The notes under the pieces: generated by a model
Told to the model about the DNA's origin: nothing
Seen by the model: only the letters and a program-made list of their open reading frames with translations
The model's database searches: none
Part shown: positions 1 to 7,096 of the stretch, in pieces
Layout: each line of letters opens with the position of its first letter
Position numbering within the stretch: position 1 is the first letter of the stretch
From: Caldisericia bacterium
GTDB lineage: Bacteria; Caldisericota; Caldisericia; UBA6126; JAGPKI01
DNA: 14,612 bases
NCBI GenBank assembly: GCA_018054005.1
Contig: JAGPKI010000025.1
Coordinates: 1 to 14,612 of the forward strand
Reading direction: 5' to 3'
Translations under genes and position numbers: made by a program

Positions 1-1191
1 GAAAGTTTAAAATTAGTTGGTATTACTGGAACAACCGGCAAGACATCAGTTGCATATCTTACATATAAAGTTATTAATTTAATTGGTAAAAAAGCTTCAT
101 TGATTGGAACTGCTGGTTGTTACTCATTAAATAATAGGTTAGACATAATGTTATCTGGTCCGGTTACCACTCCTGAACCGATGGAATTAAATTTTCTTTT
201 CAATAAATTTAAAAAAGATGGATCTAAATATGTTATACTGGAAGCAAGCTCTTTTGGATTAGCAGAGGAACGACTTTTTGGATTAAGTTTTGATGTAACT
301 TCTTTAACTAATATAAGCTTTAATCATCATATAAACTATCATGGTTCTTTTAATGATTATATTGAGTCTAAAACAAAACTTTTTGCACAGACCAAAAAAG
401 ATGGATTTTCGATTTTAAATAGAGATAGTGAATATTTTGAGAAATTTTCTGCTATTCATCCTAAGTTCATTTCTTATGGTTCAAGCATTAATGCAGAAAT
501 AAAGCTTGAAGAATTTAGAGAAGTTAGTAATAATGAAATATTTTTTAAATTTTCCTACGGTGGTAAAAATTATTTTATTAAGTCCCATATCCCTGGTTTC
601 TATAATGCAATAAATATCCTTGCTTCTTTTGGTATATGTATTGCTCTTGGTTTTGATGCAGAAGAGCTAATTAGTGCCTTTTCATCCATTGATAAAATAC
701 CAGGTAGGTGGGATCTAATTAAATCTACTCATCCTGCAACTATTGTCGTAGATAAAGCAAATACTCCTATAGCAATTCAAAGCATTTCTGGTCAAATTAA
801 TAGTTGTAAGTACAAAAAAAAGATAGTTGTTTTTGGAAATGTTGGTGGCGGCGATAAAGAAGAACGAAGGCTTACAGCAAAATTTATATCAAATTTATTT
901 GATAATATAATTCTTACTACGGATGACCCAGAAGATGAAGATCCCGAAATAGGTTTTTCTGATTTTTTAGCTGGTATAGAAAAAGAAAAGCAGAAAAATT
1001 GTATAATTGAAGAAGATAGAGGTAGAGCTATAAGTAAAGCTTTATCAATGGCAGGTAAAGATGACATTGTAGTTATTTTAGGTAGGGGGAACCAGCGAGA
1101 GTTTCTTATAAAAGGGAGAGCGCTTGACTTTGACGATACAGTTGAGACAAGAAAAATATTAATATCTCAAGGTTTTAGTATTGAAGATTAA
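1..1191 (+). CDS. murE: MurE: UDP-MurNAc-L-Ala-D-Glu--third-amino-acid ligase (5' partial)
   Basis: This ATP-dependent cytoplasmic ligase adds the third residue of the peptidoglycan stem peptide. The frame is open from base 1, so about 100 N-terminal residues (the UDP-binding domain) lie upstream; the TTG at 100 is internal. Counting codons from base 1, the P-loop GTTGKTS is at 10-16, the nucleotide-substrate motif TTPEP at 56-60, EASS at 81-84, the expected carbamylated Lys at 124 and the C-terminal domain start GRW at 235. The protein is divergent: the usual DYAHTP reads DKANTP (251-256), the DNPR specificity motif reads DDPE (308-311) and GKGHE reads GRGNQ (361-365). Two residues that contact meso-DAP in E. 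coli MurE (R416, E468) are thus replaced, so Lys, Orn or another residue is a plausible substrate. The end overlaps murF by 11 bases. The family is sure from motifs and context; the amino acid added is not. Confidence 0.93.
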   Translation, partial: ESLKLVGITGTTGKTSVAYLTYKVINLIGKKASLIGTAGCYSLNNRLDIMLSGPVTTPEPMELNFLFNKFKKDGSKYVILEASSFGLAEERLFGLSFDVTSLTNISFNHHINYHGSFNDYIESKTKLFAQTKKDGFSILNRDSEYFEKFSAIHPKFISYGSSINAEIKLEEFREVSNNEIFFKFSYGGKNYFIKSHIPGFYNAINILASFGICIALGFDAEELISAFSSIDKIPGRWDLIKSTHPATIVVDKANTPIAIQSISGQINSCKYKKKIVVFGNVGGGDKEERRLTAKFISNLFDNIILTTDDPEDEDPEIGFSDFLAGIEKEKQKNCIIEEDRGRAISKALSMAGKDDIVVILGRGNQREFLIKGRALDFDDTVETRKILISQGFSIED

Positions 1192-2557
1192 GCTTTTTCA
1201 CTTAGCCCAACTTTTAGGTGGTAAGTTAATTATAAATGGGGATGAATATTCTCCATTTACACCAATCGAACTAAGCTTAAATGTTGATTCAAGAAAAATT
1301 AAAGATGGTGAAGTTTTTGTTTGCATCAGGGGTATAAATAGCAATGGGCATGATTTTGCTGAAGATGCTTTAAAAAAAGGTGCAATTGGATTGATATCTG
1401 AAAGAGAGTTAAAATTAGATAAAGATTCTTACTTTCAAATAGTTGTGAGCGACACAAAAGAGGCTTTAAAGAAAGTTGGGAAATTTATTCTTGATGAAGT
1501 TAATCCAGTTCAAATCTGTATTACAGGTTCAGCAGGCAAGACAACAGTAAAAGAGCTAATCTATTCAGTTTTAAGTCCAAAACTTGATATTTCTAAAACT
1601 TTTGGTAACTTTAACACTCCCATAGGATTACCCTTAAGTTTAACTAAAATAAATATGAATACTAAATACTTTGTGGCTGAGATTAGTGCTTCTTATCCTG
1701 GCGAGATGGATGAAAATCTAAGTATTGTTACCCCAGATATAGGTATAATAACGAATATAGGAGAATCACATCTTGAATTTTTGGGAGACATAAATGGTGT
1801 TTTTGCTGAAAAAGTAAAACTTGCCAAAGCTTTGAAAGAAAATTGTTTTTTACTTGTTAATGGCGATAACTTATTAAGTAGAAGTGCATTAAATTTTGTA
1901 TCTTCAGGTTACTCTTACGGAATTAAGAGTTTATCAAACATTATAGGGGAAAATATAGTTTTTAATGGATCTTTTACTTATTTTGATGTGACAATAAACG
2001 GTAAAAAAGCTGGGAGTTTTAGTTTAGAAACCTTAGGAGAACATTTTGTTTTAAATTCTCTTCCAGCTATATATTTAGGTTTTACTTTTGGTCTTACATC
2101 AAATGAAATAAAAACAGGACTTCTCAAGTTTAAACCCTTACCAGGCAGAGGAAGACTTTTAAATCTGAGAGATGGAATAAAAGTTTTTGATGATTCATAT
2201 AATGCTAATCCTCTCTCTTTTGAAGCAAGCATAAGAGCTTTTGATAAGATCCATAAAATTAATTCCATACTTGTAATGGGAGATATGCTTGAGCTTGGTG
2301 CTAAATCTGATTCTCTTCATAGACAAATAGCTAAAATAGTGAGCGCCAATTCATTTAGCAAGGTTTTATATGTAGGTAAGTACGCTTCCCAGATAAAAGA
2401 TGAACTATCTCCTGATATAGAGTTTATCCAATTTAATGATTCTTTTGCCATATCTAATTATCTTAAAGAAACTGTTAAATCAGGAGATGCAATACTTATC
2501 AAAGGATCAAATTCTATGAACCTTGAAAAAGTAGTAGAGGTGTTGATAAATTGGTAG
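1181..2557 (+). CDS. murF: MurF: UDP-MurNAc-tripeptide--D-Ala-D-Ala ligase
   Basis: MurF adds the D-Ala-D-Ala dipeptide to UDP-MurNAc-tripeptide, the last cytoplasmic step of precursor synthesis. It has 458 residues, the normal length for the family. The N-terminal domain has the typical SRKIKDGEVFVCIRG stretch (37-51). The P-loop GSAGKTT is at 116-122, GNFNTPIGLP at 142-151, the catalytic Glu in AEIS at 167 and the Mg-site motif TNIGESHLEFLG at 191-202. The C-terminal domain has DDSYNANP (about 342-349) followed by GDMLELG, both family hallmarks. The start is a TTG overlapping murE by 11 bases, with a modest AAGG at 1169-1172; no in-frame ATG lies near and the N-terminus aligns well from this codon. 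The last 7 bases overlap mraY. Unlike MurE and MurC, I see no changed signature residue. Confidence 0.96.
   Translation: MKIKLFHLAQLLGGKLIINGDEYSPFTPIELSLNVDSRKIKDGEVFVCIRGINSNGHDFAEDALKKGAIGLISERELKLDKDSYFQIVVSDTKEALKKVGKFILDEVNPVQICITGSAGKTTVKELIYSVLSPKLDISKTFGNFNTPIGLPLSLTKINMNTKYFVAEISASYPGEMDENLSIVTPDIGIITNIGESHLEFLGDINGVFAEKVKLAKALKENCFLLVNGDNLLSRSALNFVSSGYSYGIKSLSNIIGENIVFNGSFTYFDVTINGKKAGSFSLETLGEHFVLNSLPAIYLGFTFGLTSNEIKTGLLKFKPLPGRGRLLNLRDGIKVFDDSYNANPLSFEASIRAFDKIHKINSILVMGDMLELGAKSDSLHRQIAKIVSANSFSKVLYVGKYASQIKDELSPDIEFIQFNDSFAISNYLKETVKSGDAILIKGSNSMNLEKVVEVLINW
2536..2542 (+). promoter_or_regulatory. Ribosome binding site deciding the TTG start of mraY
   Basis: AGAGGTG lies 8 bases before the TTG at 2551, inside the 3' end of murF. 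It supports the TTG start; the next in-frame ATG (codon 14) would cut away part of the first membrane segment. Confidence 0.6.
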
Positions 2558-3510
2558 GAATATTTTTAATTACTTCTTTGCTTGTTATTATGTTTGTTCC
2601 ATTATTTATTAAGCTTTCCCATACACTAAAATTTTATCAATTTGTTAGAGATGAAGGACCAAAATCTCATCTTTCAAAATCTAACACTATAACAATGGGT
2701 GGAATTTTGTTTATATTTATTACAATTGTTGTTTATGTCATATATTCTGCTATTAATGGTGTTCTTACAATGCAGAGCTATCTTATTATTTATATGACAC
2801 TCGCCTTTTCTGTAATTGGATTTTTGGATGATTTTTTAAAAATTTTTAAAAAATCTCCTTATGGCTTAAAAGCAAGGGAAAGTATTTTATTACAAATAAT
2901 TTTTTCAATTCCATTCATTCTATTTGCTCTGAGATTTAAAAATGTTAGTTTTAGTCCAATTATTTTAGGTTTATTTAATCTCTTAGTAATTCTTGCAACT
3001 GCTAACTCAGTAAATCTAACTGATGGACTTGATGGGCTTTTGGCTGGCGTGAGTATTCCTATATTTATTTTTTATTTTCTTATCTCTAAAAATTATAATT
3101 CTATATCTTATTTTTCTATTGCATTTGCTGGCTCTCTCTTAGGATTTCTGTTTTTTAACTTTTACCCTGCAAAAATATTTATGGGGAATGTTGGATCTTT
3201 TGCAATAGGGGGGGCGATTTCAGCCCTTGCAATTTTAACTAATACTGAACCACTTCTTTTGGTTCTTGGTGGTATATTTGTTATTGAAGCATTGTCAGTA
3301 ATAATACAGGTTTCATATTTTAAGTATACAAAAAAGAAGTATGGAGAAGGGAAAAGGGTATTTCTTATGAGTCCAATACATCATCATTTTGAACTTAAAG
3401 GGTTACCTGAACCATTGATAGTTGTCAGGGCTTGGATTATACAAGTAATTATTTTTGTTATATCTTTTATTCTTATTAATTTTTTCACAATTCAAAATCT
3501 TTTCAGTTAA
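2551..3510 (+). CDS. mraY: MraY: phospho-MurNAc-pentapeptide transferase (lipid I synthase)
   Basis: This polytopic membrane enzyme transfers phospho-MurNAc-pentapeptide from UDP to undecaprenyl phosphate, giving lipid I. It has 319 residues, close to family length, and is strongly hydrophobic with about ten likely membrane segments. Signatures seen: DEGPKSHLSK (34-43) then TMGG, FLDD at 91-94 (the catalytic Asp pair D93/D94), NLTDGLDG at 155-162 and HHHFELKG at 277-284. The third conserved acidic site is altered: the usual FMGDTGS reads FMGNVGS, with Asn at 213 (codon AAT at 3187-3189). That position corresponds to E. coli D267 and B. subtilis D231, regarded as catalytic. TTG start with a good ribosome binding site, overlapping murF by 7 bases. 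Family certain; full activity is a question. Confidence 0.96.
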   Translation: MVGIFLITSLLVIMFVPLFIKLSHTLKFYQFVRDEGPKSHLSKSNTITMGGILFIFITIVVYVIYSAINGVLTMQSYLIIYMTLAFSVIGFLDDFLKIFKKSPYGLKARESILLQIIFSIPFILFALRFKNVSFSPIILGLFNLLVILATANSVNLTDGLDGLLAGVSIPIFIFYFLISKNYNSISYFSIAFAGSLLGFLFFNFYPAKIFMGNVGSFAIGGAISALAILTNTEPLLLVLGGIFVIEALSVIIQVSYFKYTKKKYGEGKRVFLMSPIHHHFELKGLPEPLIVVRAWIIQVIIFVISFILINFFTIQNLFS

Positions 3511-3515
3511 GAGGA
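3509..3515 (+). promoter_or_regulatory. Ribosome binding site deciding the TTG start of murD
   Basis: AAGAGGA overlaps the mraY stop codon and stands 7 bases before the TTG at 3523. No ATG is available near the start of the Rossmann-like domain, so this site fixes the TTG as the start. Confidence 0.6.
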
Positions 3516-3522
3516 ATAAGAG

Positions 3523-4926
3523 TTGAAAAGAAAAAGAAAATTTTTATTAAAAGGTAGGAAAGTTACAGTTTTTGGTCTTGGAAGGAGTGGCGTTGGTGCG
3601 ATTAAATTGTTATTGAAAAGTGGAGCAGATGTATTTGTTACAGAAGAAAGGGCTGAAATACCATCACCTTTAATAATATGGCTTGAATCTGAAGGGATTT
3701 CATTTGAACTTGGAATGCATTCAAGAAGAGCCATTGAAGGAAAGGATTTAATAGTTGTCTCTCCCGGAGTTAATCCACGAATACCAATTCTTGAACAAGC
3801 AAGAAGAGAACATATTCCTATTATTGGTGAATTAGAACTTGCATATAATTTTGCTAATGGTGAATTCATTGCAATTACTGGTACATCAGGTAAAAGTACA
3901 ACTGTTTCTCTAATAGGTAGTATTCTCTCTAAACATGGTGAAAATGTAGCCGTTTGTGGTAATATCGGAATGCCAGTTTCAGAAGTTGTCTTGAATATGA
4001 ATAAAAAAGCAACTTATGTAGTCGAAGTCAGTTCTTTTCAATTAGAGACTATATTGAATTTTAAACCATATATAGCTGTTTTTTTGAATTTTTCAGATGA
4101 TCACCTTGATAGATATGACTCAAGTAGCGAATATTTGAATGCAAAACTTAATATTTTTAAGAATCAAACTATTAATGATTATGCAGTTTTAAACAAAAAT
4201 GATAAGGTGCTATCTTCAAAAGATTTACGAATCAAAGCAAAGATTTACTATTTCTCTTCAATAGAACCATTAAAAAACGGGACATACATAACCGAAAATG
4301 ATGCGATTATAAACTTGGATGGAGTAAAAATAAAAATACCTTTAGATGGTTTTAAACTGAAAGGTTTGCACAACAAAGAAAATTTACTTTCTGCTTTGTG
4401 CTCTTCGTATTTGTTTTTAAAAGATAGGTTTAGTGAGTCTATTACAAGAGAAGTTATTTATGACTTTAAAGGGCTTCCTCATAGGTTTGAATTTGTCAAT
4501 AACTATTTAGGTATAGATTTTATTAATGATTCTAAATCAACAAAACCTGAAAGTACTATTATGGCGCTTAAATGTCTAAATAAACCAACAATTTTAATTT
4601 TAGGTGGCTCTGAAAAAGGAACTGATTTTATTCCACTTGCTAATGCTATTTCTAATTCACCTTTTGTTAAAATGGTCATCATAACAGGGAAAACACAGAA
4701 GAGAATAAAATCAGCATTAGAAAGTGTTAACTTTAGGAAGTATAAATTAGTCTCATCTTTAAAAAATGCTATTCATGAAGCTATTCTTAAGGCTCATAAA
4801 GGCGAGGTAGTTCTTTTATCACCAGCATGTGCTAGTTTTGATGAGTTCTCTGACTTTGAAGAAAGAGGAGAATATTTTAAGAAATGTGTAGACGACTTTT
4901 TTAAAGGGAATTTTTTTAATAACTAA
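3523..4926 (+). CDS. murD: MurD: UDP-MurNAc-L-Ala--D-Glu ligase
   Basis: MurD adds D-glutamate as the second residue of the stem peptide. It has 467 residues, slightly longer than usual. The N-terminal domain begins with a glycine-rich VFGLGRSG (16-23). The P-loop GTSGKST is at 120-126, EVSSFQLE at 168-175, DDHLDRY at 192-198 and the expected carbamylated Lys at 208. The C-terminal domain has HR (320-321), NDSKST (335-340), GGSEKGTD (361-368) and SPACASFDEF (433-442). The residues that bind D-Glu in E. coli MurD (Lys of the GG..KG motif, Ser and Phe of the SPACAS region) are all kept, so D-Glu specificity is well supported. It follows mraY after 12 bases; its TAA stop touches the ftsW ATG in the same frame. 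Confidence 0.97.
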   Translation: MKRKRKFLLKGRKVTVFGLGRSGVGAIKLLLKSGADVFVTEERAEIPSPLIIWLESEGISFELGMHSRRAIEGKDLIVVSPGVNPRIPILEQARREHIPIIGELELAYNFANGEFIAITGTSGKSTTVSLIGSILSKHGENVAVCGNIGMPVSEVVLNMNKKATYVVEVSSFQLETILNFKPYIAVFLNFSDDHLDRYDSSSEYLNAKLNIFKNQTINDYAVLNKNDKVLSSKDLRIKAKIYYFSSIEPLKNGTYITENDAIINLDGVKIKIPLDGFKLKGLHNKENLLSALCSSYLFLKDRFSESITREVIYDFKGLPHRFEFVNNYLGIDFINDSKSTKPESTIMALKCLNKPTILILGGSEKGTDFIPLANAISNSPFVKMVIITGKTQKRIKSALESVNFRKYKLVSSLKNAIHEAILKAHKGEVVLLSPACASFDEFSDFEERGEYFKKCVDDFFKGNFFNN

Positions 4927-6069
4927 ATGACAAAAGGTAGAAATCCAAAAAAACCCAACTTAGGCGGAAATGTTCTTATTATAACTATTATTTTATGCTT
5001 ATCTGGGTTATTAATGTGTCTTTCAACAACTTCTACAAATTATTTTACAAAAAATTATGTTAGTCCCTATAGAGATTTTTTTGAACAATTATTTTTTTTA
5101 ATAATAGGCTTTATCTTAATCAATATTATAATTAAACTACCTTCTAATACTATAAAAGTTTCTGCTTTACCCATATTTATATTTTCAATATTTCTTTTAG
5201 TCATCGTTCTTATACCTCCCTTTTTTGTAAGTGGCATTATTAATGAAGCTGGCGAAGTTACTAAGAGGTGGCTTAATACCCCTTTTGGTTTTACCATACA
5301 ACCATCTGAAATTGCAAAATTGTCAACAATTCTATTTTTAGCAAGCTATTTTTCGATGATTAATAAGAAAATAAAAATAAAACATGTTTTTATTTCTTTA
5401 ATTTTGATAGCTGTTCCTGCATTTTTAATTTTTGAAGAGCCCAATTTTAGTGCTTCAATATTGTTATTAATTATAGGTTTCTTTTCTATGATCATAGGTG
5501 GGGTTAGTTTTTTTCATCTATTTATATTTATTGCTCCGTCTTTAGCTGTAATTTATTTAATACTTCTGAAGAATCAAAGGTTGTTACTTAGAGTTAAAAG
5601 TTTGTTTAATGTTTATTCTGATCCAGCAAATAGTGGTTATCAGCTTTTTCAATCTTTTATAGCCATTGCCAGAGGTGGAGTTTTCGGTAAAGGTTTTATG
5701 AAAAGTTCTCAGAAGTTTTATCTATTACCTGAATCTCATTCTGATTTTGTTTTTTCTGTAATTGCTGAAGAGTTTGGATTTTTTGGTGCAATGGTGACTA
5801 TTTTTCTTTTTCTATCTCTTTTCTTCTTTATAATTAAAATTGCACTTTCAAGCAAAGATCATTTTGATGTCATACTTGTGGGGGGCATAGGAGCTCATAT
5901 TTTTATACAAGCGATGATGCATGTAGGTGTTACTTTAGGTATAATACCTCCAACTGGAATTCCTCTTCCTTTTATAAGTACTGGCGGGAGTGCTTTAGTT
6001 GTTAATTTGATAGAAATAGGACTTGTTTGTAATGTAGCAAGGAGAATAAGCAAAAAAGATGCAAAATAG
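4927..6069 (+). CDS. ftsW: FtsW: SEDS-family septal peptidoglycan glycosyltransferase
   Basis: FtsW is the membrane polymerase that joins lipid II into glycan strands at the septum, working with a class B penicillin-binding protein (not in this window). It has 380 residues, about ten membrane segments and a basic N-terminus. SEDS signatures: KRW (113-115) and QPSE (125-128), the segment EEPNFSAS (170-177, usually E/QPD.G), YQ.....AIARGGVFGKG (238-256), LPESHSDF (267-274, whose Asp at 273 matches the proposed catalytic Asp) and TGIPLPFISTGGSA (343-356). RodA is the main alternative, but location between murD and murG is the standard place of ftsW. The ATG directly follows the murD TAA in the same frame; the nearest purine-rich site, AAAGGGA at 4903-4909, is far away (17 bases), so translation probably relies on coupling. 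Overlaps murG by 11 bases. Confidence 0.95.
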   Translation: MTKGRNPKKPNLGGNVLIITIILCLSGLLMCLSTTSTNYFTKNYVSPYRDFFEQLFFLIIGFILINIIIKLPSNTIKVSALPIFIFSIFLLVIVLIPPFFVSGIINEAGEVTKRWLNTPFGFTIQPSEIAKLSTILFLASYFSMINKKIKIKHVFISLILIAVPAFLIFEEPNFSASILLLIIGFFSMIIGGVSFFHLFIFIAPSLAVIYLILLKNQRLLLRVKSLFNVYSDPANSGYQLFQSFIAIARGGVFGKGFMKSSQKFYLLPESHSDFVFSVIAEEFGFFGAMVTIFLFLSLFFFIIKIALSSKDHFDVILVGGIGAHIFIQAMMHVGVTLGIIPPTGIPLPFISTGGSALVVNLIEIGLVCNVARRISKKDAK

Positions 6070-7096
6070 AAATATTCTTATTTCAACCGGAAAGACAGGA
6101 GGACATATTATACCTGCTCTTTCAGTTGGTAGAAGGTATATCGAGGAATTTAGTAAAGCAAAAGTCATATATGCTTCTTTAGAAGGTTCAAGTATTTTTA
6201 TGGATTTCCTTAATAAGGACGAAAATTTAAAATTTGTTTTTTTAAAAGACTGGCAAGGCTTTGATATAAAGATATTATTTGAAAATGTTTTAGAAATCTT
6301 TAAGATATTAAAAAAAGAGAATATAAAAAAAGTCTTGATTTTTGGGAGCTACATTTCTTTTCCTGTCATAATTGCTTCTCTTCTTAATGGAAGTAGGATA
6401 TATTTACATGAACAGAATGTTTTGCCAGGCAGAGCGAACAAGCTTGCATCCCTTTTTTCCAAAAAAATTTTTATTTCTTATTCAAATACGGCTAAATGTT
6501 TCCCCTCTTTTCTAAGGAGGAAAATTGTACTCACTGGAAATCCTGTAAGGAATTATGATTTTAAAGATTTAAAAGAAAAGAATCAGATTCTCTTTCTTGG
6601 CGGAAGTCAAGGGGCAATGACTATAAACAATTTTATTATTGATAACATAGAAAAAATAAGAATGTATTCATCAATAAATTTCATTGTCATAACAGGGAAA
6701 AAAAATTATAAAGATGTTTTAGCGAAATTAAGAAATGATATTCCTAAGAATTTGAAGCTTTTGTCCTTCGAAAATAAAATATTTGATTTAATGCTTGAAT
6801 CTAAACTAATAGTTTCAAGGGCAGGGGCTATAACATTAACTGAAATTGCTTATCTTAAGAAACCATCAGTTCTTGTTCCTTTTCCATTTGCCCGGGATAA
6901 TCATCAATATATAAATGCTAAATATTTTGAGGAAAAGGGAGCAGCAATTTTAATAGATAACGATGAACTTAAGGATAGTTTTGATTTAATAATAAAGATT
7001 TTTGACTCAAATCGTAAACTAAAAGAGATGAAAGAGGCTTTAAATAATTTATTTATTTCTGAGGCAGAGAGTAGAATTGTTAAAAATTTATGTTAA
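6059..7096 (+). CDS. murG: MurG: lipid II synthase (GlcNAc transferase)
   Basis: MurG is a peripheral membrane GT-B glycosyltransferase that moves GlcNAc from UDP-GlcNAc to lipid I, making lipid II. It has 345 residues, near family length. Seen in order: a glycine loop TGKTGGH (10-16; the family usually has GGTGGH, here with a Lys inside), FGSYISFP (95-102), HEQNVLPGRANK (117-128), GGSQGA (181-186), SRAGAITLTE (253-262, UDP-GlcNAc binding) and DNHQYINA (280-287). The His of the first loop is kept. The ATG lies inside the end of ftsW, 14 bases after an AAGGAG at 6039-6044, and the last 7 bases overlap murC. Apart from the Lys in the glycine loop nothing looks unusual. Confidence 0.96.
   Translation: MQNRNILISTGKTGGHIIPALSVGRRYIEEFSKAKVIYASLEGSSIFMDFLNKDENLKFVFLKDWQGFDIKILFENVLEIFKILKKENIKKVLIFGSYISFPVIIASLLNGSRIYLHEQNVLPGRANKLASLFSKKIFISYSNTAKCFPSFLRRKIVLTGNPVRNYDFKDLKEKNQILFLGGSQGAMTINNFIIDNIEKIRMYSSINFIVITGKKNYKDVLAKLRNDIPKNLKLLSFENKIFDLMLESKLIVSRAGAITLTEIAYLKKPSVLVPFPFARDNHQYINAKYFEEKGAAILIDNDELKDSFDLIIKIFDSNRKLKEMKEALNNLFISEAESRIVKNLC

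Noticed and set aside
792..1067. Minus-strand open frame inside murE
   Set aside because: It lies wholly antisense to a well-supported gene, is rich in low-complexity Ser runs and resembles no known family.
3507..3869. Minus-strand open frame opposite the start of murD
   Set aside because: It is antisense to conserved MurD sequence, with no ribosome binding site or recognisable domain.
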